This document shows, piece after piece, positions 27,207 through 36,942 of a stretch of 64,000 nucleotides of DNA (position 1 is the stretch's first letter; each line of letters opens with the position of its first letter). Source of the stretch: Bacillus sp. FSL K6-3431. GTDB taxonomy: Bacteria; Bacillota; Bacilli; Bacillales; Bacillaceae_C. The stretch covers positions 4,216,001 through 4,280,000 of the forward strand of contig NZ_JBBOCT010000001.1 in assembly GCF_038002605.1 (NCBI RefSeq). The letters run 5' to 3'. The translations under genes were made by a program, and so were the position numbers. The notes beneath the pieces are model-generated. The model saw only the letters and a program-made list of their open reading frames with translations, ran no database searches and had not been told where the DNA came from.

Positions 27207-28031
27207 ATGAATACTCACTTAAAGTTTGATTATCATACGCATCATTATCGTTGTGGACATGCAAGAGCAAATATTAAAGATTATATTGAAGCGGCTATTG
27301 ATATTGGCCTTGATATGGTTGGAATATCTGATCATTCGCCATATTTTGGGAGGGAAGAAGATCAAGCATATCCAAGGATAGCAATGGGGAAAAGTGAATT
27401 TTCAAAGTATGTTTCCGAAGTTTTACAACTAAAAGAAGAGTATAATGGAAGAATTGATGTGCTTTTAGGTGTTGAATCAGATTTTTTTCCGGAACATATA
27501 CATACCTACCGTTATCAATATGAGAAGTATCCATTCGATTATATAATCGGTTCTGTCCATCAGGTTAATGATATTAGTATTTTTGATAGAATGCGTTGGG
27601 AAAGCCTATCAACGCAAGAAAAAGTAAAAACGAAAGAAAGGTATTATGAGCTCATTGCCCAATCAGCTCAAAGTGGTTTGTTTCAGATTATCGGACATAT
27701 GGATGCGATGAAGGCATTTTATCCGTCTTTCTCCTCTATTCAAACGGCTGCAATGGAACACACTTTAAAAATAATTGGTCAGTTTAATATTGCGATCGAA
27801 ATAAATACGTCTGGTAAAACAAAAGATTGTGGTGGATGGTATCCTGCTGAGGATATTCTTGAAAAGGCTCTTTATCATGGAGTAAAAGTAACTTTTGGAT
27901 CTGATGCACATGATCCCGAAAGAGTAGGCGATGAATTCGAATCTGTAGGAAAGAGACTGAAGGAAATCGGCTTTAAAGATTGGACTTATTTTAAAGAAAA
28001 GAAAATGTTTCATTCTCCATTGAGCATATGA
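27207..28031 (+). CDS. PHP-family histidinol-phosphatase-like hydrolase
   Basis: 274 residues of the HisJ/HisK PHP phosphoesterase family. Metal-binding motifs: DYHTHHYRCGHA (residues 8-19), SDHSPY (about 41), GVESDFFPEH (about 91), SVHQVND (about 112), IGHMDAMK (about 157) and the C-terminal GSDAHDPERVG (about 231). These ligate a trinuclear metal centre that hydrolyses phosphate esters; HisJ removes phosphate from histidinol phosphate. No other his genes are nearby, so the role in histidine synthesis is inferred from family only. GGCGG lies before the ATG. Monocistronic. Confidence 0.85.
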   Translation: MNTHLKFDYHTHHYRCGHARANIKDYIEAAIDIGLDMVGISDHSPYFGREEDQAYPRIAMGKSEFSKYVSEVLQLKEEYNGRIDVLLGVESDFFPEHIHTYRYQYEKYPFDYIIGSVHQVNDISIFDRMRWESLSTQEKVKTKERYYELIAQSAQSGLFQIIGHMDAMKAFYPSFSSIQTAAMEHTLKIIGQFNIAIEINTSGKTKDCGGWYPAEDILEKALYHGVKVTFGSDAHDPERVGDEFESVGKRLKEIGFKDWTYFKEKKMFHSPLSI

Positions 28032-28165
28032 ACTGTGCTGTGGATCTTAAGATATGCAATGGATTCATCCGTGCGGTATCAGATTATTAATAATAAGTAT
28101 CACCACTTTTATCTCCATTAATAAGAGGTAAAGTAATTCTGAGCGAGAAAGGTTAGTGAAGTAGT

Positions 28166-29029
28166 ATGTATAAAGTAACCCAGAAAGATGATGGAAAATA
28201 TAAAGTATATGAATTAAAAGATATTGAAACTAATTCCATATTGAAAGTTGCTCCTGAAAGAGGTGGCATCATTACAGGATTTGCTGTACAAGGTGAAGAG
28301 ATTTTATTTTTAAATAAGCAGACTTTTCATGACGAAACAGCGAATGTTAGAGGAGGAATTCCAATTCTATTCCCGATATCTGGTCAATTGGAGAATGGTG
28401 AGTATAAATGGGAAGGTAAGAAATATAAGATGAAAAACCATGGATTTGCTAGAAACTTGCCTTGGGAAGTCATTGATACTAATGTCGATGGACATGCCTC
28501 TATGACTATACGTCTGGGAAGTAATGATGAAACGAAAGCAGCTTATCCATTTGATTTTGAAGTAATATTTACATATGTTTTAAAAGGGAATACCCTAACC
28601 ATTCATCAAGAGTATACAAATAAATCGAATGCTGAAATGCCGATGTATGCCGGCTTTCATCCTTATTTCAAAAGTAATGAGAAAAATATTGCATATGATA
28701 CAGATGCGAAAACCTATCTTGATAATGATGAGTTGGAGGTTAAAGAAGTCCATCATAGAATAGATTTATCAAATAAAAAAGAAGCGTTCGTATTATTAGA
28801 TGCAAGGAAAAAAGAAATTGCGTTTGAATTACGAGATTTAAATAAGAAAGTAAGCATGACTTATGGAGAAGAATTCAAATATATATATATATGGACAGAG
28901 CAAAATCAAGATTTTATTTGTGTAGAGCCATGGATGGCAATGACAAATGAATTTAATCGAAAAGATGAATTATATATAGTCGATCCAAAAGAAACAGTTA
29001 CAACAGAAATGACCATTTCGGTTGTTTGA
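28166..29029 (+). CDS. Aldose 1-epimerase family protein
   Basis: 287 residues of the GalM-like (YeaD/LacX branch) mutarotase family. Visible: APERGGIITGF near the start, VRGGIPILFPISGQ (about 63-76), KNHGFARNLPW (about 92), and GFHPYFKSNEK (about 170), where the His is a candidate catalytic base; a C-terminal VEPWMAMTNEFNRKD segment is also typical. It interconverts alpha and beta anomers of sugars, or acts on hexose-6-phosphates. Starts with ATG at 28166 behind AAAGG. Monocistronic, with a terminator directly after. Confidence 0.86.
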   Translation: MYKVTQKDDGKYKVYELKDIETNSILKVAPERGGIITGFAVQGEEILFLNKQTFHDETANVRGGIPILFPISGQLENGEYKWEGKKYKMKNHGFARNLPWEVIDTNVDGHASMTIRLGSNDETKAAYPFDFEVIFTYVLKGNTLTIHQEYTNKSNAEMPMYAGFHPYFKSNEKNIAYDTDAKTYLDNDELEVKEVHHRIDLSNKKEAFVLLDARKKEIAFELRDLNKKVSMTYGEEFKYIYIWTEQNQDFICVEPWMAMTNEFNRKDELYIVDPKETVTTEMTISVV

Positions 29030-29038
29030 GAATACCCC

Positions 29039-29080
29039 GACCTTGTACACGTGTCTAAGAACGGTGCGAGGTCTTTTTTG
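29039..29080 (+). terminator. Terminator of the aldose epimerase gene
   Basis: GACCTTGTAC (29039-29048) pairs, with two G-U pairs, with GTGCGAGGTC (29064-29073), followed by TTTTTT. Confidence 0.75.
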
Positions 29081-29083
29081 ATC

Positions 29084-29148
29084 TTGACAAAGGGCAAATA
29101 TGGAGTAAAATGACTGTTAGTCACATATTGGTGATTAACAGTCATTTT
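29084..29148 (+). promoter_or_regulatory. Promoter and TetR-type palindromic operator
   Basis: TTGACA (29084-29089) and TAAAAT (29106-29111), 16 bases apart, form a promoter. A long palindrome overlaps the -10: AATGACTGTTA (29109-29119) pairs with TAACAGTCATT (29137-29147), with inner TCAC/GTGA. This is the expected place for autorepression by the TetR protein encoded next. The hairpin could also act on RNA. Confidence 0.65.
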
Positions 29149-29210
29149 TGAGTTTTAATATTACAATCTAGTGAAAAAAACTTTTTTATATCTTATTTGA
29201 GGTGATTGAT

Positions 29211-29798
29211 TTGAAGAAAGATGAGTTAATTTTACAAGCAGCAATTGAACTAATTAAAGAAAATGGATTTGAAAAAACCTCCATTTCATCGATTACGAAA
29301 AAGGCTGAAGTTGCTCATGGAACATTTTATCGCTATTTCAAAAGCAAAAATGAGATTGTACCAGCGATCGCTGAACTTATATTTGAGGACTTACTAACTA
29401 CAGCGCAGACGAGGGTCGATCCCTCAATGCACTTTTCTGAAAAAGTAGAGTGCCTTGTATCTGTTACTTTGCAAAAAACAACTGAGTATAAGGAAATGTT
29501 GATTTTTTGTTATTCTGGAATGGCGTTACATTCTTCTTTTGAAAAGTGGGAAGAGATCTATAGTGATTATTATGATTGGGTTGGTGGGCTTTTATTAGAT
29601 GCGCAAATAAAGAATGAAATTGATTTAACCGCATATCCGGAAGCGAAAATGCTCCCGAAAATGATTATTACTTCTATTGAAAGTATTACGGAAAATTACT
29701 TATTCTCTATAAGTAATGATGAAACAGAGGATAATGAATTACTTAAGCGACATATCATTACCTTTTTGACACAAGCATTAAATATTAAGAAAAAATAA
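29211..29798 (+). CDS. TetR-family transcriptional regulator
   Basis: 195 residues. The N-terminal helix-turn-helix (about 5-50) reads LQAAIELIKENGFEKTSISS then AEVAHGTFYRYFKSKNEI, the typical TetR recognition helix ending in FYRYF. The rest is an all-helical ligand-binding domain. TTG at 29211 is preferred over GTG at 29202, since GAGGTG ends 6 bases before it. It is followed by two SMR pump genes, as in the B. subtilis yvdT-yvdS-yvdR arrangement, and is preceded by a long palindrome over its promoter. It probably represses the pump operon and itself until a cationic drug binds. Confidence 0.88.
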   Translation: MKKDELILQAAIELIKENGFEKTSISSITKKAEVAHGTFYRYFKSKNEIVPAIAELIFEDLLTTAQTRVDPSMHFSEKVECLVSVTLQKTTEYKEMLIFCYSGMALHSSFEKWEEIYSDYYDWVGGLLLDAQIKNEIDLTAYPEAKMLPKMIITSIESITENYLFSISNDETEDNELLKRHIITFLTQALNIKKK

Positions 29799-29810
29799 GG
29801 GGAATTCAAC

Positions 29811-30131
29811 ATGGGATGGCTATTATTAATCATTGCAGGTTTTGGCGAAATTGTTTGGGCGAGCTTTTTAAAGTATGCAGATAGTATTACAGATTGGGCA
29901 ATCATTGCAGCGATGGTTGCAGGAAGTTTTATATTACTTATAAGATCGTATAAAACAATTCCGATTGCTGTTGCTTATACCGTGTTTGTTGGTATTGGGA
30001 CAATTGGCACATACTTTGTTGGGATCTATTTAGGGGAGCCATATAATATGAAGCAAATTATTTTTCTATTCATCCTGATGACTGGGATACTCGGTCTTAA
30101 ATTAACGACGGAAGAAAAGGAAGTGGCTTAA
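29811..30131 (+). CDS. SMR-family efflux subunit A
   Basis: 106 residues with four membrane helices of the small multidrug resistance family. The essential membrane-buried glutamate is in GFGEIVWASFLK (Glu13). The third helix has PIAVAYTVFVGIGTIG and the fourth GILGLKL. The ATG follows AAGGGG by 9 bases. It is paired directly with a second, different SMR protein, which implies an obligate heterodimer of the YvdRS, EbrAB or YkkCD type. Exports cationic compounds in exchange for protons. TetR-controlled. Confidence 0.9.
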   Translation: MGWLLLIIAGFGEIVWASFLKYADSITDWAIIAAMVAGSFILLIRSYKTIPIAVAYTVFVGIGTIGTYFVGIYLGEPYNMKQIIFLFILMTGILGLKLTTEEKEVA

Positions 30132-30446
30132 TTGGCTTGGATATTGTTAGTAATTGCAGGAATTGAAGAAGTTGTAGCTGTATTTTTTATGAAACATATA
30201 GATGGATTTAAAAAGAAGTGGCCGTTAATCGGCATGACAATTGGGTTTATACTAACTTTCTATTGCTTGTCTGTGGCGATGCAAGAGATTCCAGCAGGGG
30301 TAGCCTATGGTGTATGGGCCGGTGTAGGGACTGTTGGTATTGTTTTATTAGGAAGATTTGTATTTAAAGAGAAATATAACATGGTTCAATGGTTGTTTTT
30401 AAGTTTTGTTGTAATAGGTATATTTGGAATGAAAATGACCGTGTGA
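30132..30446 (+). CDS. SMR-family efflux subunit B
   Basis: 104 residues, four membrane helices, second half of a paired SMR pump. The conserved glutamate lies in AGIEEVVAVFFMK (Glu12/13), with EIPAGVAYGVWAGVGTVG in helix 3 and GIFGMKMTV at the C-terminus. The start is TTG at 30132, directly abutting the stop of subunit A; AAGGAAG lies about 9 bases upstream within that gene. The two genes are certainly co-transcribed and probably translationally coupled. Confidence 0.9.
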   Translation: MAWILLVIAGIEEVVAVFFMKHIDGFKKKWPLIGMTIGFILTFYCLSVAMQEIPAGVAYGVWAGVGTVGIVLLGRFVFKEKYNMVQWLFLSFVVIGIFGMKMTV

Positions 30447-30544
30447 AAGTAAAGGTTTTAAAAATATATACAAATTCTACCTTATTAAGATAGCTCTTAT
30501 CTGCTAGAATATATTGCATAGATAACTGAAGAGAGGCACCACAT

Positions 30545-32395
30545 ATGAGAGAAATAATGAATTCGGATCAGATGAAGCAAGCCCTGCTACACGAGTCGCT
30601 TTCTATGTTTGCGAAAACTACGAAAGAAATATTGATATTATTAGATTCGCAAGGGAAAATCAAATATATAAATGCATCACTAGAAAAAGAGTTGCAATAT
30701 CATTTATTTGAATTGGAAAATAAGAGCTACCTGGATCTTGTTCACGAAGATGATCGGAATAAAACACGTGAGTTGATGTATGCTTTCCGAAATAATCAAT
30801 TCTTCTCTCCTTATACAAATAGATATTATAAGAAGGATGGAACATGTACAAAATTGTTTTGGCGCTATGGCAATGTGACGAAGGAAGGCTGGGTTCAAGT
30901 GATAGGCCGGCTTGTTGAAGGTAGTACTGATAAACTTGAGAATTGTATTACAAATTCGGATGGACTGAATGTTTTTTTTGACATGACGGATGAGGCGGGA
31001 GATATTTGTGATCTGCAAGGGCGTGTCATTTTACTGAACACTGCGTTTGAAAATTTGTATGGATGGAAGAGGGAAGAGATAGTTGGGAAGACCCTACCAA
31101 TTTTCCCGAAACATCTACAACATGAATTACAAAGTGTAAAAACGGAGTTGTTAAGTGGGAAAAAAATAGTACATTTCCAAACCTTTAGGATGAAGAAAGA
31201 TGGTTCGATTTTTCCAGTTACACTAATTGCTTCACCGATTATTGATGAAAACGGAGAGATCATCGCTCTGTCTGCTATTACAAAAGACCTTACTGAGTTA
31301 ATGGAAAAAAAGAGAATGATTGAAAAACAAAATGAAATGATTGCGGAGCAAGAAGAGCTACTTCTTTATTTAAGCGAGAATATTACTGAGGTCATTTGTT
31401 TATTTGATATTACTCAATGTAAATTTCTATATATTAGTCCTTCGCTTGAACCACTATGGGGAATATCTGTTGAAAAACTGTATGAAAACCCAAAAGCCAT
31501 GATGGACAAGATTTATCCGGAGGATTTGAAGAAGATGAAGGATGTTTTTTCATCTACTAATTCAAGCACATTAGAAATTGAATATAGGATCAAGGATGAT
31601 AATGCGGTAGAAGAAAAATGGGTGAGAACAAAAATAACTCCTATTATTAATAAAAGTGGATATGCAACTCAAAGTATCAGTGTTTCTCAAGATATTACAG
31701 AGTGGAAAAAACAAGACGAGATCTTAAAGAAACAAGATAAATTAGGAGTGATGGGGCAATTAGCGGCAGGCATCGCCCACGAAATAAGAAATCCGTTAAC
31801 AACGATTAAAGGTCTGACACAGCTACGCGCACAGGAATCAAAAGACACTTATGATGGAGTTATCCTCAAGGAACTTGAACGGATTGAGTCAATTGTGACC
31901 GAATTTTTAATGCTTGCAAATCCCCATCAAAAATTAAAGTTTGAAAATGAAAATTTGAATGACATTTTAGTAGAAGTTATTCACTTTATGCAACCAGAAG
32001 CATTACTGAATAAGGTTAAAATGATAACAATACTGCAAAATACCATGCCAAATGTAAGATGTGAACCAAAACAAATTAAGCAAGTGCTCATTAATGTCAT
32101 TAAAAATGCAATCGAGGCTATGCCTGCAGGAGGTACCATTACTTTTACTACTGCCTTATTGCCCAGTGGTCTTGTAGCTATTGAAATTAAAGATGAAGGA
32201 ATAGGCATACCGAAGGAAATGATCGGACGATTGGGAGAACCATTTTACTCAAATAAAGAAAGAGGTACGGGACTTGGGTTAATGGTGAGCTTGAAAATTA
32301 TTGAAAATCATCACGGAACTATATTGTTTGACAGTGAAGATGGTGGTGGTACAGCAGTAAGGATATCCCTTTTAGCAAGCAATCAAATTAAATAA
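30545..32395 (+). CDS. Multi-PAS sensor histidine kinase (sporulation-kinase-like)
   Basis: 616 residues with no membrane segment, so a cytoplasmic kinase. Three PAS domains (about 15-130, 145-260 and 270-385) are followed by HisKA with the phospho-acceptor His412 in GIAHEIRNPLTTIKG, then HATPase_c with the N box NVIKNAIEAMP (about 516-526), G1 DEGIGIP and G2 GTGLGL (about 575). There is no adjacent response regulator. This orphan layout and the H-box sequence resemble KinA/KinE-type kinases feeding the Spo0F phosphorelay. The signal is unknown. AGAGAGG lies before the ATG, and a terminator follows. Confidence 0.88.
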   Translation: MREIMNSDQMKQALLHESLSMFAKTTKEILILLDSQGKIKYINASLEKELQYHLFELENKSYLDLVHEDDRNKTRELMYAFRNNQFFSPYTNRYYKKDGTCTKLFWRYGNVTKEGWVQVIGRLVEGSTDKLENCITNSDGLNVFFDMTDEAGDICDLQGRVILLNTAFENLYGWKREEIVGKTLPIFPKHLQHELQSVKTELLSGKKIVHFQTFRMKKDGSIFPVTLIASPIIDENGEIIALSAITKDLTELMEKKRMIEKQNEMIAEQEELLLYLSENITEVICLFDITQCKFLYISPSLEPLWGISVEKLYENPKAMMDKIYPEDLKKMKDVFSSTNSSTLEIEYRIKDDNAVEEKWVRTKITPIINKSGYATQSISVSQDITEWKKQDEILKKQDKLGVMGQLAAGIAHEIRNPLTTIKGLTQLRAQESKDTYDGVILKELERIESIVTEFLMLANPHQKLKFENENLNDILVEVIHFMQPEALLNKVKMITILQNTMPNVRCEPKQIKQVLINVIKNAIEAMPAGGTITFTTALLPSGLVAIEIKDEGIGIPKEMIGRLGEPFYSNKERGTGLGLMVSLKIIENHHGTILFDSEDGGGTAVRISLLASNQIK

Positions 32396-32398
32396 GCT

Positions 32399-32432
32399 AA
32401 AACCATAAGTTCCGATGAGCTTATGGTTTTTG
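32399..32432 (+). terminator. Terminator of the histidine kinase gene
   Basis: AAAACCATAAG (32399-32409) pairs with CTTATGGTTTT (32420-32430), followed by more T. Confidence 0.85.
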
Positions 32433-32625
32433 TTCTTTTTAGGCTGAAAAGTAGTATTACCGAAAAATAGACGATATTATTTAAGCAATAATACTGATTT
32501 CTTATTGTTTAATCCAGCCTTGAGCAGGCCTGTTAATGACAACTATAAAAAGGCAGCTGAACCCTTTTTAGTCGTTCGATCTACTGGTATGATGTATGTG
32601 TAAACAAATGTTACAGGGGGTAAAG

Positions 32626-33336
32626 ATGGACAATCAAGATTATTTGGAATTACTTAAAAAGACATTTACAGATCATCGTAATCCAGAAAATGCCGCTCCG
32701 ATGGAAAAGTATATGAAAGGGTTATATCCTTTTCTTGGTGTCAAATCACCTGAAAGAAAAGAATTATCCAAGCATTTCATTAGAAATTTCAGTTTTCAAT
32801 CCGAAGAAGATGTAGAGCCTATCATTAAAAAATTATGGGAAATGCCCGAAAGAGAATTTCAATATGTGGCAGTGGATGTGCTTGTTAAAAATAAAAAGTA
32901 TATAAGTGAAGATTATCTAGATCTCTTGGAATATATAATTACTACTAAGTCGTGGTGGGACACGATTGATACGATCGCTAATCATTTGGTAGGGGCTCTG
33001 TTTTTAACATGTCCATATTTAATAGATGAACGAGGGGAAAAGTGGCTTCAATCTGAAAATATATGGCTGCAGCGCACAATGATTCTTTTTCAATTAAAAT
33101 ACAAAGATAAAACGGATACTGAGTTATTATTTTCTATCATTAAGCGAACCTCCCATATTAATGAGTTTTTTATCCAAAAAGCAATCGGTTGGTCCTTGAG
33201 GGAATATTCGAAAACAAACAGGAATGCAGTCATTCGTTTTATTGAAAACTACGAACTATCTAACCTAGCTAAAAGAGAAGGATTGAAATATATATACAAA
33301 AATAAGGAAGTATATAAAAATTATGATAATATTTAA
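32626..33336 (+). CDS. DNA alkylation repair enzyme (AlkD family)
   Basis: 236 residues of the AlkD family, HEAT-like helical repeats that excise 3-methyladenine and 7-methylguanine without base flipping. Family segments: MKGLYPFLGVKSPERKELSK (about 20-40), REFQYVAVDVL, KSWWDTIDTIANHLVG (about 105-120, containing the conserved Trp and Asp at the lesion) and FFIQKAIGWSLREYSKTN. The frame extends upstream to 32596, but the GGGGG at 32616-32620 favours ATG 32626. Monocistronic. Functionally related to adaA-adaB at 5.6 kb. Confidence 0.9.
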   Translation: MDNQDYLELLKKTFTDHRNPENAAPMEKYMKGLYPFLGVKSPERKELSKHFIRNFSFQSEEDVEPIIKKLWEMPEREFQYVAVDVLVKNKKYISEDYLDLLEYIITTKSWWDTIDTIANHLVGALFLTCPYLIDERGEKWLQSENIWLQRTMILFQLKYKDKTDTELLFSIIKRTSHINEFFIQKAIGWSLREYSKTNRNAVIRFIENYELSNLAKREGLKYIYKNKEVYKNYDNI

Positions 33337-33370
33337 GTAATAAGATAGAAAAAACAATGGAGGAGAAGTA

Positions 33371-33964
33371 ATGAAGTTATTATGGGATTTAGATGGGACG
33401 ATTTTCGATACTTATCCGGCCATACTGAATAGCTTTTGCGCGGTTCATGAAGAGGCACTTGGAAAAGCGGTTGATAGAGTAGAAGCACTACGCTGGCTGA
33501 AAAGGACTTCAAAGGAGGCATTCGCCCACTATGGAATTTCCGAGGATTTCCGAGATAGATTTAAAGAATTAGATCATGCTGGCGCTGAAGCGGGGAGTCC
33601 GCCATTTGAAGGGATAAAAACCATTTTATCTACTGCGGAAGTGAATGTAATTGTGACACATCGCACAAGGGCATCGACAAATGAATTACTTGAAAAATGG
33701 GGTCTGCTCAAATATTTTGTTGAGATAGTTAGCCCAGATGATGATGGATATCCAAGAAAGCCCGATATAGCGGCTTATAAATATTTGCATGAAAAATATG
33801 AATTAGATTGGGCGATTGGAGATCGTGCGCTTGATTTAATACCAGCAAAAGCAGTAGGGATGAAAACATGTGCCTTTCAAAATCCTGACATCGAGGCAGA
33901 TCTTCATATTGATGTATATACAGAAACACTAATTGAAATGATGGAATCAATTGGGGGTAAATGA
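33371..33964 (+). CDS. HAD-superfamily hydrolase in the NAD-salvage operon
   Basis: 197 residues with the HAD motifs LWDLDGTIFDT (motif I, residues 4-14, nucleophile Asp6), VIVTHRTRAS (motif II, Thr near 98), a lysine in PRKPD (motif III) and IGDRALDLIPAKAVGMKT (motif IV). A helical cap lies between I and II (type IA, phosphoglycolate-phosphatase-like). GGAGGAG precedes the ATG. The stop lies one base before the pncA start, so it belongs to the pncA-pncB-nadE unit. A role as nucleotide phosphatase in NAD turnover is possible but is inferred from position only. Confidence 0.82.
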   Translation: MKLLWDLDGTIFDTYPAILNSFCAVHEEALGKAVDRVEALRWLKRTSKEAFAHYGISEDFRDRFKELDHAGAEAGSPPFEGIKTILSTAEVNVIVTHRTRASTNELLEKWGLLKYFVEIVSPDDDGYPRKPDIAAYKYLHEKYELDWAIGDRALDLIPAKAVGMKTCAFQNPDIEADLHIDVYTETLIEMMESIGGK

Positions 33965-33965
33965 A

Positions 33966-34529
33966 ATGGCAAGTAAAGCCTTATTAAATGTCGATTATAC
34001 ATATGATTTTGTTGCGGAAAAAGGGAATCTCACTTGTGGAAAACCTGGTCAGGAAATTGAACATGCCATTGTTCGTTTGACGAAGGAATTTATTGAAGCG
34101 GGAGACTATGTTGTACTGGCGATCGACAAACACAGCGAAAACGATGAATTACATCCGGAAATGAAATTATTTCCTCCACATAATATAGAAGGAACTTATG
34201 GTCGAGATCTTTATGGGTCACTCGCTGATTTATACAATCAACATAAAAACGATTCAAACATATATTATATGGATAAAACAAGATATAGTGCTTTTGCAGG
34301 AACGGATCTTGAAATGAAACTACGTGAGCGTGGAATAGAAGAAGTTCATATATGTGGAGTTTGCACAGATATTTGCGTATTACACACTGCTATTGACGCA
34401 TATAACAAAGGCTTTGCAATTATTATTCATGCAGATGCAGTGGCCAGCTTTAATGAAGCTGGACATGAGTGGGCGCTAGGTCATTTTACTAATACACTGG
34501 GCGCACTAGTATTAAGAACAGGAAACTAA
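33966..34529 (+). CDS. pncA: Nicotinamidase
   Basis: 187 residues of the isochorismatase-like cysteine hydrolases, very close to B. subtilis PncA (YueJ). Catalytic Asp in NVDYTYDFV (about Asp9), Lys in MDKTRYSAFAGTDLE (about 102), and nucleophile Cys in GVCTDICVLHTA (about 135, preceded by the cis-peptide-like CGVC). It hydrolyses nicotinamide to nicotinate. A frame from 33951 exists, but GGGGG at 33952-33956 places the start at 33966. Followed 12 bases on by pncB. Confidence 0.93.
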   Translation: MASKALLNVDYTYDFVAEKGNLTCGKPGQEIEHAIVRLTKEFIEAGDYVVLAIDKHSENDELHPEMKLFPPHNIEGTYGRDLYGSLADLYNQHKNDSNIYYMDKTRYSAFAGTDLEMKLRERGIEEVHICGVCTDICVLHTAIDAYNKGFAIIIHADAVASFNEAGHEWALGHFTNTLGALVLRTGN

Positions 34530-34541
34530 GGAGTGTAAATA

Positions 34542-36020
34542 ATGAACCACCATTATGATGATGATAGTTTAATGCTACATACAGATTTATATCAAATTAA
34601 TATGGCGAAGTCATACTGGCAAGATGGAATCCATAATAGAAAGGCAATATTTGATCTTTATTTTCGGAAACTCCCTTTTGCTAATGGGTATGCGGTTTTT
34701 GCCGGTTTAGAAAAAGTTATTCAGTATCTTCGTGATTTTCGTTTTAGCGAAACAGATATTGCCTATTTACAAAATGAACTTCATTATGAAGATGACTTTC
34801 TAGAGTATTTGCGTAATCTAAAGTTTACTGGTTCGGTGCGTGCCATGAAGGAAGGAGAAATTGTTTTTAGTAACGAACCTATACTAGAGGTGGAAGCGCC
34901 GCTTGCAGAAGCACAATTAATTGAAACAGCACTGCTTAACATTGTGAACTATCAAACATTAATTGCGACGAAAGCTTCGCGGATTAAACAAGTTGTAGGT
35001 GAAGAAACAGCTTTAGAATTTGGAACGAGAAGAGCACAGGAAATGGATGCGGCACTTTGGGGTGCTAGAGCGACTTTTATTGGTGGTTTCGATGCAACAA
35101 GTAATGTGCGCGCGGGGAAATTATTCGGCATGCCTGTAGCTGGGACACATGCTCACGCTATGGTTCAAGCATATCAAGATGATTATACAGCATTTAAAAA
35201 ATATGCCGAAAGTCATCATGATTGCGTATTCCTTGTTGATACCTATGATACTTTGAGATCCGGTGTTCCAGCGGCAATCAAAGTGGCTAAAGAGTTCGGT
35301 GATAAAATTGAATTTAAAGGAATTAGACTCGACAGCGGTGATATGGCCTTTTTATCAAAAGGGGCGCGTAAACTACTTGATGAAGCGGGATTTGTTGATA
35401 CAAAAGTCTTTGCGTCAAGTGATTTGGATGAATATACAATTTTACATCTAAAAGCCCAAGGTGCCAGAATTGACTCTTGGGGTGTTGGAACGAAGCTGAT
35501 TACAGCCTATGATCAACCCGCTTTAGGTGCAGTGTATAAACTTGTTTCTATCGAGGATGAGCATGGCGAGATGCAAGACACAATTAAGATATCTGCTAAT
35601 GCTGATAAAGTGACTACACCGGGTCGGAAAAAGGTGTATCGAATCATTAATCGCACAAATGATAAATCAGAAGGTGATTATATTTCATTGTGGGAGGAGA
35701 CTCCAGAAGAAGAATCCCGATTGAAAATGTTCCATCCAATTCACACATATATTAGTAAGTTTGTGACAAATTTTGAAGCGAGGAATTTACACCATCCCAT
35801 TTTTGAAAAAGGTAAACTTGTTTATGAATTGCCTGAATTACTAGAGATTCAAGCATATGCGAAGCAAGGTCTCGGTTTACTTTGGGAGGAATATAAAAGG
35901 TCACTTAATCCGGAAGAATACCCGGTCGATTTGAGTCAAGCTTGTTGGGATAATAAAATGAGGAATATTGAAGTAGTAAAAGATAAAGTGAAAAAGTTAA
36001 AAAATAAAACAAATGGATAG
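34542..36020 (+). CDS. pncB: Nicotinate phosphoribosyltransferase
   Basis: 492 residues of the PncB family (Gram-positive long form). Visible: [15 protein letters not shown] near the start, [37 protein letters not shown] (about 160-180), [12 protein letters not shown], the phosphate-binding IRLDSGDMA (about 265) and SSDLDEY. It joins nicotinate and PRPP to nicotinate mononucleotide, with ATP stimulation. AAGGAG upstream of the ATG. Receives nicotinate from PncA and hands on to NadD (not in this window) and NadE. Confidence 0.94.
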   Translation: MNHHYDDDSLMLHTDLYQINMAKSYWQDGIHNRKAIFDLYFRKLPFANGYAVFAGLEKVIQYLRDFRFSETDIAYLQNELHYEDDFLEYLRNLKFTGSVRAMKEGEIVFSNEPILEVEAPLAEAQLIETALLNIVNYQTLIATKASRIKQVVGEETALEFGTRRAQEMDAALWGARATFIGGFDATSNVRAGKLFGMPVAGTHAHAMVQAYQDDYTAFKKYAESHHDCVFLVDTYDTLRSGVPAAIKVAKEFGDKIEFKGIRLDSGDMAFLSKGARKLLDEAGFVDTKVFASSDLDEYTILHLKAQGARIDSWGVGTKLITAYDQPALGAVYKLVSIEDEHGEMQDTIKISANADKVTTPGRKKVYRIINRTNDKSEGDYISLWEETPEEESRLKMFHPIHTYISKFVTNFEARNLHHPIFEKGKLVYELPELLEIQAYAKQGLGLLWEEYKRSLNPEEYPVDLSQACWDNKMRNIEVVKDKVKKLKNKTNG

Positions 36021-36031
36021 GAGTGCTAACA

Positions 36032-36859
36032 ATGGATGAACTCCAACGTCAAATAATTGAAGAGCTAAAAGTTCAACCGGTAATAGATCCAAAGACAGAA
36101 ATTCGTAGAAGCATCGACTTTTTGAAAGCTTACATCGAGAAATATGGATTTTTTAATGGTTTTGTTTTAGGTATATCAGGTGGACAGGATTCTACCCTTG
36201 TTGGTAAATTAGCACAAATGGCTGTAAATGAATTGAATGAAGGTCGTGACTTGGATAAATTTACATTTATTGCAGTACGGTTACCATATGGCATTCAATC
36301 AGATGTGAACGACGTAGAAGATGCGTTAGCTTTTATTCAACCGAGCGAGACATATGAAATAAATATTAAACAAGCGGTGGATGCAAGTGCAAATTCATTA
36401 AAAGCCGCTGGAGTGGAGATTACTGATTTTACAAAAGGTAATGAAAAGGCCCGTGAACGAATGAAAGCTCAGTACAGTATTGCCGCAACATATAATTGCG
36501 TAGTGCTTGGAACAGACCAAGCAGCTGAAGCGTTATCCGGATTTTTCACAAAACACGGTGATGGCGCTGCTGATATAGTACCTATTTTCCGACTGAATAA
36601 AAGACAAGGCAGGCAACTGTTAAAAGAACTTGACTGTCCGGAGCATTTATACACGAAGATCCCTACGGCAGATTTAGAAGATGATCGACCAATGCTTCCT
36701 GATGAAGTAGCGCTTGGCGTATCTTATGAAGAGATAGATGATTATTTAGAAGGTAAACAAGTAACAAACACTGCCAAAAATCGGATCGAAGCACTCTACC
36801 TTAAATCACAACACAAACGGCACTTGCCAATAAATGTGTTTGACCAATTTTGGAAATGA
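36032..36859 (+). CDS. nadE: Ammonia-dependent NAD+ synthetase
   Basis: 275 residues. ATP-pyrophosphatase P-loop [17 protein letters not shown] (about 46-62), [33 protein letters not shown] (about 158-177), [14 protein letters not shown] and [15 protein letters not shown]. The length (B. subtilis NadE is 272) and the lack of a glutaminase domain show an NH3-dependent enzyme. It amidates nicotinate adenine dinucleotide to NAD. AGGAG at 36019-36023 selects the ATG at 36032. Last gene of the operon; a structured repeat then a terminator follow. Confidence 0.94.
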   Translation: MDELQRQIIEELKVQPVIDPKTEIRRSIDFLKAYIEKYGFFNGFVLGISGGQDSTLVGKLAQMAVNELNEGRDLDKFTFIAVRLPYGIQSDVNDVEDALAFIQPSETYEINIKQAVDASANSLKAAGVEITDFTKGNEKARERMKAQYSIAATYNCVVLGTDQAAEALSGFFTKHGDGAADIVPIFRLNKRQGRQLLKELDCPEHLYTKIPTADLEDDRPMLPDEVALGVSYEEIDDYLEGKQVTNTAKNRIEALYLKSQHKRHLPINVFDQFWK

Positions 36860-36942
36860 TAATAAGAAAAGCTTAAGGCGCCTATGGGCATAGATGATGT
36901 GGTGAGTAGTGGAGGTAGTAAGAGCAAGAAAAGGAAAAGGAA

